In this document: piece after piece, positions 34,901-44,600 of the stretch
Position numbering within the stretch: the stretch's first letter is position 1
Layout of the letters: each line of letters begins with the position of its first letter
Assembly: GCA_021732085.1 (NCBI GenBank)
Contig: JAKFVQ010000009.1
Span: 62,001 to 126,000, forward strand
Origin: Candidatus Obscuribacterales bacterium
GTDB taxonomy: Bacteria > Cyanobacteriota > Vampirovibrionia > Obscuribacterales > Obscuribacteraceae
Reading direction: 5' to 3'
DNA length: 64,000 nucleotides
Notes under the pieces: generated by a model
The model's input: the letters and a program-made list of their open reading frames with translations, nothing else
Databases searched by the model: none
Told to the model about the DNA's origin: nothing
Position numbers and translations under genes: made by a program

Positions 34901-37168
34901 ATGCAGGAACCCAAGACCGAACAGCAACGACACGACTCCGTTCCCGGAATATTGATCCAGGGACGCTATAAAATCGAGCGTCAACTCGGAGCAGGCTCGC
35001 AGGCCACCGTTTATTTGGCAGAAGACGTTCATCTCACCAGAGCTGCAGCGTTGAAGATGTTCAATCGCGCGGAGCCTGCCGTGGTCGAGCGCTTTAAGAA
35101 AGAAGCGCACTTGATGGCGACCCTAGACCATCCAAACATCGTCAAAATTTATGCATCGGGCACGACTGATGATGGTCGGCATTTCATAGCAATGGAATTC
35201 GTAGAAGGCTCATCGCTGGCAGCTTACTTGCTGAAACAAGGCAAATTATCAGCCAATGAATTCGTCACTATTTTTTCGCAAATTCTCAATGCTCTAATTT
35301 ATTTGCACGAGAAATCGATTCTTCATCGCGACCTCAAGCCAGAAAACATCTTACTTTGCAAAATTCCTGAAAGCCAAGGGCTAAAGGCTATGCTAGTTGA
35401 TTTTGGCATAGCAAAAATATACGACGAAAGCGCATCTGCCGCCTCGTCCACACAAACAAAGGGCGTCGGGACAGCGGCTTATATGAGTCCCGAGCAGTGT
35501 CAGGCACAGAAAATAGATAAGCGCTCAGATATCTACGCGCTCGGTTGCGTTATGTATCACGCGCTAACAGGCAAACCGCCTTTCGAGGGCGAAAGCGAAT
35601 ATGAGGTCATGTATAAGCACAGTTCGGCTGAGCCTCCGAAACTATCGGTATCAGAAGAGTTAGGATTTCTTATCAAGAAGGCCCTAGCCAAACAGCCCAC
35701 TGATCGATGGCAATCCGCTAAAGAAATGCTGGACAGCCTGCCGGACCCCGGCAAGATCGGCGACATCATAACTGCAGCAAAAGAAAAAAAGGCCCTACCA
35801 ACCGGTAAAATCGCGCTGGTATCATTAGCGGTGCTTGCAAGCCTGCTAACGGTCGGCTATTTTCTCCACATCCATCAATCTGAATCAACCAAAGCATTGA
35901 TTCGAACATCCAGTGCCGCATCGATAAAACCGCTCGGCGATTACAAAAAGATCAAAACGCTATTCCAAGACACCTCAACCCCGGCATTGCAGGAGAAGGC
36001 AGAAGGTGTTGCGCAGAAGCTGCTTCAAGATACAGATGCTGCAAAAGTGGAGTCAGCAAAATACCGCCAATTGGCTTGGCATTTTCTTGCACAGTTGGAG
36101 CACACCAGGGGACAGCGGGAGAAAGCCCTTGAATATTCAACAAAAGCCCTTGAGGAAGTCCAGGATCCCAACGTTCGAGATTTGGATTCATCATTACACG
36201 AGGCAGCATACGCAGACCACGCATTACGATTGAACGCAGCCAAGATGCCGGACGAGGCCCTACAGGACTGGCGCCGTGCCCTGGAATATGCCTCACACAT
36301 GTCAAATAAGGACCGAAACCCTGTCATGGCATTCATCTACTTCACAATGGGCACGAATTACATGTCCCAAAACAAATACGACCTCGCAGAAGAATACATT
36401 AGAAAGGCAATCAAAGCAGCAAGCACCGGTGGCTATGATGAGGGCATTAGCATCGATAGTGAATACCAACTCGCAAACATATTGATCCGTAAAGGTGAAT
36501 TCAAAGAAGCCGAATCGCTAATCAAAAAGGTCAGAGAGGTCACCAGACGAAACCTGCCTGAAAACAAATATTTGTACGGCCATTGGCCTGAGCGCCTGAT
36601 TAACATCGCTGCCCGATATGGCGGAAACGGCGACTATAAGAAAGCAATCGAATTTTTGGAAGAAGCCGAGAAGATTTTTGAAGAGCAAATGTACAATGAA
36701 GCTTTCGGAAAGAATAGCTACACATGGTCCTGCCGCTCACAAGGGCTCAATTCTTTGGCAAAATATTATGTACTAACGAACAAGAAAGCACTGGCAGCAA
36801 AAACATACAAGAAAGCCATTGACAATCTAGTGCCACAAAAGAGTGCACATTGTGTAGATACACTCGTGCAGCTCGGAACAACAGCACTAGGCGACGGTTT
36901 CACAAATGAAGCAGTCCGTGCCTGGACATTGGCTGAGGAGAAAACGCGACTTTTCCATGACACCATAGCTGGTGAAGTTGGCCCGCCACCAGGAATAATG
37001 CTGGGCAACTATTATCTGCAAACTAACCAGCCCGAGAAAGCAAAAGAATATTATTCTAGCGCCATAACTTTTCTGCGTGCATATCAACCAAAGCGCGTCA
37101 GAGAGATAGAGGCAGCAAAACTAGGATTACGGCGCGCCAGAAAGTTGGAGACAAAACAAGCACCTTAG
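34901..37168 (+). CDS. Serine/threonine protein kinase with TM helix and TPR C-terminus
   Basis: 755 residues. Cytoplasmic Hanks-type kinase domain (about 20-285): LGAGSQATVYLA loop, K52, H142-R143-D144 catalytic loop in LHRDLKPENILL, D167-F-G, and MSPEQC. It keeps every catalytic residue, so should be active. A single TM helix near 303-322 (A-L-V-S-L-A-V-L-A-S-L-L-T-V-G-Y-F) leads to an outer part of ~420 residues with TPR helix pairs (A-W-H-F-L-A-Q-L-E-H-T-R-G-Q-R, DLAEEYIRKAIKAA, and others). Such kinase-TPR architectures are common in Planctomycetes and melainabacterial relatives, and could sense cell-surface proteins. Confidence 0.92.
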   Translation: MQEPKTEQQRHDSVPGILIQGRYKIERQLGAGSQATVYLAEDVHLTRAAALKMFNRAEPAVVERFKKEAHLMATLDHPNIVKIYASGTTDDGRHFIAMEFVEGSSLAAYLLKQGKLSANEFVTIFSQILNALIYLHEKSILHRDLKPENILLCKIPESQGLKAMLVDFGIAKIYDESASAASSTQTKGVGTAAYMSPEQCQAQKIDKRSDIYALGCVMYHALTGKPPFEGESEYEVMYKHSSAEPPKLSVSEELGFLIKKALAKQPTDRWQSAKEMLDSLPDPGKIGDIITAAKEKKALPTGKIALVSLAVLASLLTVGYFLHIHQSESTKALIRTSSAASIKPLGDYKKIKTLFQDTSTPALQEKAEGVAQKLLQDTDAAKVESAKYRQLAWHFLAQLEHTRGQREKALEYSTKALEEVQDPNVRDLDSSLHEAAYADHALRLNAAKMPDEALQDWRRALEYASHMSNKDRNPVMAFIYFTMGTNYMSQNKYDLAEEYIRKAIKAASTGGYDEGISIDSEYQLANILIRKGEFKEAESLIKKVREVTRRNLPENKYLYGHWPERLINIAARYGGNGDYKKAIEFLEEAEKIFEEQMYNEAFGKNSYTWSCRSQGLNSLAKYYVLTNKKALAAKTYKKAIDNLVPQKSAHCVDTLVQLGTTALGDGFTNEAVRAWTLAEEKTRLFHDTIAGEVGPPPGIMLGNYYLQTNQPEKAKEYYSSAITFLRAYQPKRVREIEAAKLGLRRARKLETKQAP

Positions 37169-37205
37169 TTAGCATAGTTGCCTAAAGCAATGAGTAAATC
37201 TAAGA

Positions 37206-37796
37206 TCAGGCGTTCTTCCTTCGCCGCCGCCAATCAAAATCCTGCAAACAAATCCGTTTGTCCAGCGTGCCATTCCAGTCTACTTTGAAGCCGCTATTCT
37301 GAAACAATTCAGTGGCGCGGCGAGCTACTTTTATGGACGCCTCATCCTCGCTGTCACAGGCACCATATGCAAGATACAACATGCGCTCATCACGTGCCCG
37401 CTCGGTATCTTGTTGATGATAGAACACATAGCCGGTCACAGCCCGCTCCTGCCTGGCTTGCTCAATCTCTTCCCAAATTTCAGAGTGTCCGCAGGTCTGA
37501 CAACAAGTGAAATTCTGGCGAGCCACAATGCCTTCGCCTTCAAGTTGCTCAAACACAAGGTCCAGCTTGTCGCAATCCGTCGAATTTATCCAGGTCCTCT
37601 CATCGTCCAGATGCTTCTTAATAGCTTGGTCAGTGAGCCGCGCAGCTACCTCCGGAAGATTGTCGCCCGGAAAGTCATGCTCAAAATACTCGAGAGCGTC
37701 TTCCACGATGTCTTCTTCCGAATCAAATCCCTCGGCCACCCTCCGGCCGATGAATTGTTCGAGCTCTTCTTCGAGCGAGTCGGGCAAAACAGTCAT
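37206..37796 (-). CDS. DUF6891-like protein with RHH-like N-terminus
   Basis: 196 residues from ATG 37796, chosen over GTG 37814 because AGGTG lies 7 bases before it. The N-terminal ~40 residues (L-P-D-S-L-E-E-E-L-E-Q-F-I-G-R-R-V-A-E-G-F) recall the helix of CopG/ParD-type proteins. The C-terminal ~130 residues match DUF6891: CCQTCGHSEIWEEI, GYVFYHQQDTERA and LYLAYGA. The four-cysteine pair CCQTC may bind metal. Molecular role unknown. It converges with the kinase gene and diverges from the giant coiled-coil gene. Confidence 0.75.
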   Translation of the reverse strand: MTVLPDSLEEELEQFIGRRVAEGFDSEEDIVEDALEYFEHDFPGDNLPEVAARLTDQAIKKHLDDERTWINSTDCDKLDLVFEQLEGEGIVARQNFTCCQTCGHSEIWEEIEQARQERAVTGYVFYHQQDTERARDERMLYLAYGACDSEDEASIKVARRATELFQNSGFKVDWNGTLDKRICLQDFDWRRRRKNA

Positions 37797-38029
37797 GAAA
37801 TGCACCTGGAACACAATTTTTCTTTGCCCCTCAGCTAAGTTCCATAAACTCCTTTATCAGGCAGCGCAACAACTTGCAGCTTTATCGGAAAAACCAGTAC
37901 GGCTAAGGGCTCATCGTGACTGGGCTCTAGCTTGTGGGTCGCCGAAATTGATAAATTTAAAGATGAATTTTTGTCCAAAAATGGCCCCGCCGCGTATAGA
38001 CTGAGGGGTCTGGGTAGACAAGGGCTAGG

Positions 38030-41000
38030 GTGATGCACCTGGGAGTGCCACGCATGCCGTCTGAGTCATTTTCGGAAAAACCTGAAGACCTGTCCAAAAA
38101 CGGGCAGGAGGTTGACGTTCAGGATTCGGACTCAACCGAGAATGACAGACTCTTTCGAGCTGGCTGGTCCTCGCCGACAACAAAAGACAACGAATTCAAA
38201 TTCACCATCAATTCGGACGGCCAACGAGGCGCGAATTTTCTCGATTTTGGCGATAACAAGAATGCTCCTGACGGAACGGCGACCGATAAGGGTGCAAGCA
38301 ACATAAAGAATGGAGCGCCGAACGACCAAGTTTCGGGCAGCATTGAAATCACAGACCCAGTTGCGGCAAGTAAGAATGGCAAGCAAGAAACGGCGGCTGA
38401 GCAAAATAGGCCAGTAGATCGCGTTTCAGCGAACAATGAAGTGAGTCTAGAGCTAGAGGCTCTTTCGCGCATCTATCCAGTCGCTGAGCTGCAGAAACGC
38501 TCGGAGAATTGGCACAGCTACGCCCTTGGCGGCACAAACCACAAGCCGTTCACATTCGACGCGGGCACGAATCCCGGTGGCGGAAGTACTAACCGCCCAG
38601 GAGACACACAGAAGCCTGGAGAACAAAAACCAGACGAAACAGATCCGGAGAACGTCAATCCTTATACTAATGAAAAACCGAAGCCGCCAGAAGAACAAAA
38701 ACCACCGGCTACGCCCAAGGAAGATGATAACAGTACCGCGAAAACCGCAGCAGCATTGGCAGCGGCAGCAGCTGCTGCACTGTTGCTAACAAAACGAATC
38801 CGACGCTACCTCGATAACAAAAATGAAAACAAACCGGCAGAACCTGGGGAAGGCAAGCCTGGTGAGAAAGATAAAACCGAACCGGGCAAGGACAAACCTG
38901 AGCCAGGCAAGGACATTTCGCAGCAAGAGCGAGAGCTGAAAGAGCAAGTTGAAAAACTGCGCGCCCAAGAAGAACAGCTCAAGAGGGAGCAAGAATCGCT
39001 TGGTGAACAAAAACGGACCCTGGAAGAAAAAGCACGTGAGATTGCAGAGCGTGAAACTCGTGTTGCTGAAGAAGCGCGCCGCGTTGCAGAGCGCAGCAGT
39101 ACTCTGCAACAAGAAGTTGAGCGCGTCGCAGAGCGAGAATCCAAAGTCGGGCAAGAACTTGAAAGTATTAAGACCCAAAAGGGTGAACTCGAAAGCGAGA
39201 AGCAAAGACTCGAAACTCAAAAGCAGGATCAAAATGCGGACAAGACACGCATTGGAGAACGAGAGCAAGAACTCCAAACAAAAGAGCGAGAGCTTGCAGA
39301 AAAGCAGAAATCTGCCGAGGCAGAAGCGCAGAAGGTTCGAGAAGAGCGCGTCACACTTGCCACCGATCGCGAAGCACTAAATTCGGATCGCAGCAAGCTC
39401 GTTCAAGATCAAGAAAAGTTGAACCAAGACAGATCTGCAGTCAACGAACAAGCACGCACACAAGCGGAAGAACAAGGACGAATTCTTGCTGAGAAAGAAA
39501 CGCTAAACAAAGATCGCGAAGCGTTGCTCGCGGCGCAAGAAAAGCTCAACGAGGCGCAAAGGCAAGTTGCTGGAGACAAAGAACAACTAACACGCGACCG
39601 AGCAACACTCAGCGAGCTACAAGGTAATCTGGCGAAGGACAAAGAAGAACTCGGTAAACTGCAACGCGAAAATGGTGAGTTACAAACCGCTCTATCCGAA
39701 CGCAAGAGCCAACTTGAGCAAGAAGAGCGCAGGCTAGGTCAAGACAAAGTTGCGCTCGAAGCAGAGAAGGGAAAGCTCGCCACAGACAAGCAAGCACTAG
39801 AAGAACAACGTGGAAAGCAAGACGCAGACAAGCAAGCGATAGAACGCGAGCAAACCGCACTTGCTGAGCGTGAACGCGCTGCGACAGAGAAGGAACGCGC
39901 GCTCACCGAAGAATCGGCAAAGGTAGCCCGAGAGAAAACAAACGTCGAAACACAACAACGCGGAATTGATGACCAGAAGGCTCAACTTGCAGAGAGTGAG
40001 CGCTTGCTCGAAACTGCGCGCACCAGAATCAATGCACGCGAACAAGAACTAACAACAAAAGAAGGACAGCTTGAAGAACTGCGCAAGCAATTAGAGGCCG
40101 ATCAAAAAACTGTTGCTGAAGAAAAAGCCAGAAACGCCAGCGATCGCACAGAAATTGCTGCAGCCAAAGAACAAGTAAGCAAAGATCTCGAAAGCATAAA
40201 ACAGCAGGCTCAAGCCAATGAGCAAGAGAAGGCGCGCCTCGCACAAGAGAAACAAACCGTTCAACAAGAACGCGAAGCACTTGTCAGAGAACGTGAGCAA
40301 CTGACGCAAGCACAAGAACAATATTCACGCGACAAAGATCAACTTTCGCGCGATCAAGAAAAGCTGCAAGGAGATCGTGAGCAGCTAGCCACAGATAAAG
40401 AAGCTGTTCGCAATGCTCGCACGGCAATGGAGAACGATTTGGCGCGGCAGTCGGCAGAAATCGCAGCAGAACGAGTGAGCGTAAAAAATGATCGCGAGAA
40501 GGTCGAATCCGACAAGACCAATCTACAGGAAGAGAAGACTCGAGTCAGTGAGCAAGGACAAGCACTCGACCGAAAGGCCGCTGAGCTGGGTCGCTCCGAG
40601 ACAGAGATTAATACAAGAAAAGAAGCACTAGAGAAAACAGAGGGCGAACTTACTAAACGCACGGCTGAGACTGCTGCTCGGGTAGAAGCTGTCGCAAGAG
40701 AAGAAGCAGCGCTAAAAACACAACAAGATTTACTGAAACAGCAGCAAGCAGAACTCGAACAAGCTAAGCAATCGCAGGCGAAATCCGCTGGCGATCTGGC
40801 GACAGAAGCGCAGCGTTTGAAGCAAGTCGAGAGCACTCTTGCAAGCAAAGAAGAGCAGGTAGTAAAAGACAGAGCTGCGCTTGACCAGGCTAGAACGAGC
40901 TTGCTGGCTGAGCGCGAGATCTTCAATGCCGACAAAGCAAAATTGACCAAAGACCAAGCAACTCTCAACGAGCAAAAAACTCAGTTAACGACCGATCGCG

Positions 41001-44000
41001 AGACCCTGAATCAGCAGCGAATTGCTGTAAATGAGCGCGAGCAAGCGGTGAAGACTGCCGAAGCCGCTCTACTCGAACGCCAGACCAAACTCACGGGCGA
41101 TCTTGAAAAGCTTTCCGCAGACCAAAGCAAGTTAGTCGAAGCACAGCGAACTCTTGGTGAAGCGCAACAAGCACTTGCTGAGCGCGAACGCACCATTGAT
41201 GAGCGCAGCAAATCACTTGAAAGAGCAAACAGTGAATTGACCGCAGGACAAGAACGTTTGCGCCAAGCGGAACAAAGCGTGACACAGCAAAAGCAAGAGT
41301 TAGCTCAACAAGAAGAATCGCTACAACGAGAAAAAGAAGCATTAGAGCGAGCCACCGCCAGCAATGAGCAAGAAAAGCGCGCCAATGCTGAGAAGGCAAC
41401 ACAGCTTGCTGACAGAGAACGTGAGCTTGGCGAACGGCGCCAGAATATCGATCGAGACGCCAAATCGAACGAAACGGAAGCTACGCGTTTGAAGACGTTG
41501 TCCGAAAGCCTCGAGCAATTGAAGACACAGCTCACCGAATCACAAACAACACTCGGCCAAGAACGCGAAAAACTAGCTGCGACCGAAGAAACGCTGAAAA
41601 CGGAAAAAACAGCTTTAGAGCAAGAGAAAACACAAATTGCAGAAAACAAGGAAGGTGTTTCCCGCGACCAAGAAACTTTGCGCACAGAAAGAGCAGCTCT
41701 GACGACAGAGCAAGATACGTTGAAGCGCGGGCAACAACAACTTGCACGCGACAAGGAGGCACTCACCCAAGCTCAAGAGGCAGTTCAATCGTCCGAGCAA
41801 AAATTAGCCGCTGACAAAGCAGCATTCGAGACTGAGAAACAAGCGAGAGCAGCGGAATTCGAAGCTAGAGAAAAAGCCGTGGCTGAGCGCGAAAGCACCC
41901 TAAGCCAGCAACGCTCTCAATTGGAAAAAGATAGCAGGAGCGTCCAAGAGCAGCGCACACAACTCAGCGAGCAGGAAGCACGTTTGCAAAATGAGCGTAG
42001 CACCCTTACGGAGAATCAGAAGGCGCTTGCAGGTGAGCAAACAAAACTGCAAGAGCGCGAAACAGGATTGAACGCTCAAGCAGAAACACTCAAGACACAA
42101 ACTACAGAGCTTGAGAAAAAGCGCACTGAACTTGCGGGCGAACGCGCTACATTAGACGGAGAGCGCCAGCAACTTCAAGCCGATCGCGAGAAGCAAAATG
42201 CAGACCTAACAGCTATCGAAGAGCGCGAACAAAAACTCAATGACAAAGACAGCAAACTAAGCAGTCGCGAAAAAGGTCTCAACGAAGAGACTCAGCGAAT
42301 CGCTGACGAACGACGTCAGCTTGTTGCCGGACAAGAAACTCTAAAAGGAGAGCAAACTGCCCTTGCGCAAAAGACTCGTGAAAATAACGAAGAGCGAGCA
42401 CGACTGGCAGAAGAGGCGCGATCACTGGCTACAAAGCAAAGTGATTTAATCACCCGCGAACAGACGGTAAAAACCGGACAAGAGCAATTACTTGCAGATC
42501 AACTGAGAGTAGTTGCCGAGAAGGAACGCCTACAAGCGCAAGCAGCTCAGCAATCACAAGATCAAAGTAAGCTAGCCGAAGACAAAGAGCAACTTGCTCG
42601 CGATCGCAAAGCTCTTGAAACAGCGCAATCAACATTACAACAAGAAAAACAATCCCTCAGCCAACAGCTTGAAGCTTCCAACAAGCGCAGTGCTGAATTG
42701 GAAACTGAGCGTAAATCTCTTGAAGGAATGCGCAGCACACTCGAGGCCGCAGAACGAGATCTTCGCGCACAGCAAGACGCATTTGCCACAGAGAAACAAG
42801 CACTGACTCAAGAAGCCGAACGACTTGCAAGCGAGAGCGAAAGATTAGAAAACGCGCGCGCGACGCTGAAGCGCGAAAGAGCACAGTTCATGGAAGCTCG
42901 CTTCCAGCAAGAAATAACTGTCGCCGACAAAGACAAGATCGCCGGTGGTCGATGGGGACAGCGCGTCCAGATGACCGACGATGGTCCAGGCTGGAGAGTA
43001 ATCGGCGAGAAAGACAAATCCTTTGTATTGATCAATGAAGATACATACCTGCAGGATCGCAGGCAGCAGCCGCCGATGTCTGAAGCGCAATTCCGCAGGC
43101 ACTTCGACGAAGTTACGGTCAAACTACCAGGGGAAGAACCAGGTACACGTTATTACCGCGAACGACTGACCTCGCGCGTTTATGCAGTTGATTCGGTGAA
43201 AGGTGGACAAGTTCATTACACGAAGATCGGCGATACAGTAATTGCAGGTCCAGGTGGAGGGGAAGGATCTCGCACATACGTCAAGCTCATGCAACAAGAG
43301 CCTCGCAATATTGGCGATAAGACAACAGAAGTTGCAAGCAAGCCGGAAGAGAAGAAACCCGCAGCTGAAGAGCAAAAGGCTGAGGATCCAAAAGCAGCCG
43401 AGAAAGAAGCAGCAGCACTTGCCGACCAACTTAAAGCTAACGAAAAGTTCGCGAAAATGACAGACGAAGCGCGGATGAAAGAAGCTCTCACAACACTCAC
43501 CGAGCGCTCGCTCCAGCGCATGCCGGCCGACAACGCCGAGCGCGCCGAGTTCATTATGAAGCAGCTGAAAGCAAGCTTTAGAAAGCAGCTTGGGGTAGCG
43601 ACCGACGCGCAGCTTCCTGAGGGAATTCGCAACATGAAAATCCGCGTTGTCGAAGGCGAAGGCAAGGCACCGAATTTGGTGCAGAACGCCAGTGACAAAT
43701 CCGCGACTTTAGAAATCCCTGCCAAGATGCTCAGCGAGAATCCAAAAGCCGTGATTGTAGATGCTTATTCACAAGCCTCCGGCTTAGGCATGCTCGGTAT
43801 GTTGAAAGAATCAGGCAATGCAAACGTCACCATGAGATCACTCGAGCCGATCACAAATAAGATTGCGACATCGGCAGAGAAGATCGTTGGAGCTCAATCG
43901 GAAATTCTTGCACAGAAGAAAGCTGCACCGGCAAACATGGAAGCCGCAGCATCCGATCGACCAATCGTTATGGATCGTCAGAAAGCAATTGTAACAGCCT

Positions 44001-44470
44001 GGGACGGCGAGTTTCTCGCATTTGCAGGCGAGAAGTTCCACATTCAAAAAGAATTGGAAGCAGCCGAAAAAGATCGCGAACAAAGAATCAAATCCCTTGA
44101 AGACGAGGTTCGAGTTGCAAAAGAAACCGCCGAGCAAAGCAAGAAAGCCGAAGATGCTACTCGTGCACAGCAGTTGGAAAACCAACTTGCAACAGAGCGC
44201 CAGAACCAACGCGTCGTTGCCGAACTGCGCATGGCAATGAACGGCCAACGTGGCGAAGCTTCCCTGGAAAAAGCAAGATCGCTTGTCAAAACAGCAGCGG
44301 ATCAAGCTATAGCCGAACGCTTACTGCCGAAAGATGTGAAAGGTGGAAGCGGCTCAGCATCCCTAACCCGCGGTGCAGCCTTCGCGATGGTCATCACCAC
44401 GCTTGCATTCCTCTACGCCGGCTCCCCAACCCCAGCCCAAGCCAACGTCTACGAAAGTCACATCAAATAG
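38030..44470 (+). CDS. Giant coiled-coil protein, possible membrane-anchored cytoskeletal element
   Basis: 2146 residues. Residues 1-235: acidic, disordered, Pro/Glu/Lys-rich. 237-254: Ala/Leu hydrophobic segment followed by K-R-I-R-R-Y, a likely membrane anchor. 297-1622: an almost unbroken coiled coil of ~1325 residues built on heptads such as L-x-x-D-R/Q-x-x, a rod of roughly 200 nm by helix rise. 1623-1757: a compact mixed domain (GGRWGQRVQMTDDGPGWRVIG and following). 1800-2100: helical, with a second short coiled coil near 2003-2072. 2115-2130: hydrophobic end. No named family; architecture recalls cyanobacterial/bacterial coiled-coil-rich proteins. The start could be ATG 38033 or 38054, the last with GGGAG upstream. 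Confidence 0.8.
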   Translation: MMHLGVPRMPSESFSEKPEDLSKNGQEVDVQDSDSTENDRLFRAGWSSPTTKDNEFKFTINSDGQRGANFLDFGDNKNAPDGTATDKGASNIKNGAPNDQVSGSIEITDPVAASKNGKQETAAEQNRPVDRVSANNEVSLELEALSRIYPVAELQKRSENWHSYALGGTNHKPFTFDAGTNPGGGSTNRPGDTQKPGEQKPDETDPENVNPYTNEKPKPPEEQKPPATPKEDDNSTAKTAAALAAAAAAALLLTKRIRRYLDNKNENKPAEPGEGKPGEKDKTEPGKDKPEPGKDISQQERELKEQVEKLRAQEEQLKREQESLGEQKRTLEEKAREIAERETRVAEEARRVAERSSTLQQEVERVAERESKVGQELESIKTQKGELESEKQRLETQKQDQNADKTRIGEREQELQTKERELAEKQKSAEAEAQKVREERVTLATDREALNSDRSKLVQDQEKLNQDRSAVNEQARTQAEEQGRILAEKETLNKDREALLAAQEKLNEAQRQVAGDKEQLTRDRATLSELQGNLAKDKEELGKLQRENGELQTALSERKSQLEQEERRLGQDKVALEAEKGKLATDKQALEEQRGKQDADKQAIEREQTALAERERAATEKERALTEESAKVAREKTNVETQQRGIDDQKAQLAESERLLETARTRINAREQELTTKEGQLEELRKQLEADQKTVAEEKARNASDRTEIAAAKEQVSKDLESIKQQAQANEQEKARLAQEKQTVQQEREALVREREQLTQAQEQYSRDKDQLSRDQEKLQGDREQLATDKEAVRNARTAMENDLARQSAEIAAERVSVKNDREKVESDKTNLQEEKTRVSEQGQALDRKAAELGRSETEINTRKEALEKTEGELTKRTAETAARVEAVAREEAALKTQQDLLKQQQAELEQAKQSQAKSAGDLATEAQRLKQVESTLASKEEQVVKDRAALDQARTSLLAEREIFNADKAKLTKDQATLNEQKTQLTTDRETLNQQRIAVNEREQAVKTAEAALLERQTKLTGDLEKLSADQSKLVEAQRTLGEAQQALAERERTIDERSKSLERANSELTAGQERLRQAEQSVTQQKQELAQQEESLQREKEALERATASNEQEKRANAEKATQLADRERELGERRQNIDRDAKSNETEATRLKTLSESLEQLKTQLTESQTTLGQEREKLAATEETLKTEKTALEQEKTQIAENKEGVSRDQETLRTERAALTTEQDTLKRGQQQLARDKEALTQAQEAVQSSEQKLAADKAAFETEKQARAAEFEAREKAVAERESTLSQQRSQLEKDSRSVQEQRTQLSEQEARLQNERSTLTENQKALAGEQTKLQERETGLNAQAETLKTQTTELEKKRTELAGERATLDGERQQLQADREKQNADLTAIEEREQKLNDKDSKLSSREKGLNEETQRIADERRQLVAGQETLKGEQTALAQKTRENNEERARLAEEARSLATKQSDLITREQTVKTGQEQLLADQLRVVAEKERLQAQAAQQSQDQSKLAEDKEQLARDRKALETAQSTLQQEKQSLSQQLEASNKRSAELETERKSLEGMRSTLEAAERDLRAQQDAFATEKQALTQEAERLASESERLENARATLKRERAQFMEARFQQEITVADKDKIAGGRWGQRVQMTDDGPGWRVIGEKDKSFVLINEDTYLQDRRQQPPMSEAQFRRHFDEVTVKLPGEEPGTRYYRERLTSRVYAVDSVKGGQVHYTKIGDTVIAGPGGGEGSRTYVKLMQQEPRNIGDKTTEVASKPEEKKPAAEEQKAEDPKAAEKEAAALADQLKANEKFAKMTDEARMKEALTTLTERSLQRMPADNAERAEFIMKQLKASFRKQLGVATDAQLPEGIRNMKIRVVEGEGKAPNLVQNASDKSATLEIPAKMLSENPKAVIVDAYSQASGLGMLGMLKESGNANVTMRSLEPITNKIATSAEKIVGAQSEILAQKKAAPANMEAAASDRPIVMDRQKAIVTAWDGEFLAFAGEKFHIQKELEAAEKDREQRIKSLEDEVRVAKETAEQSKKAEDATRAQQLENQLATERQNQRVVAELRMAMNGQRGEASLEKARSLVKTAADQAIAERLLPKDVKGGSGSASLTRGAAFAMVITTLAFLYAGSPTPAQANVYESHIK

Positions 44471-44600
44471 CACCGCAATCCTTAGACGCTATTAATCCAG
44501 GCGCTCCGATCTGATACGTGATTCCCGGGCTGTAGCGCCGGCTGCGCTTCTGTACACTTCTGCGGTATATTCACCGCTAGCCATCGGGCACAGGCTACTT

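Noticed and set aside
39409..42789. Many long open frames on the minus strand inside the giant coiled-coil gene
   Set aside because: They come from the Glu/Gln/Lys/Arg-rich codon pattern of the coiled coil read backwards; they lack ribosome binding sites and give unnatural Leu/Ser/Cys-rich products.
38900..42860. A DNA tandem repeat or CRISPR-like array in the same region
   Set aside because: The repeats are loose heptad-level amino-acid patterns with variable codons, not constant DNA units with constant spacing.
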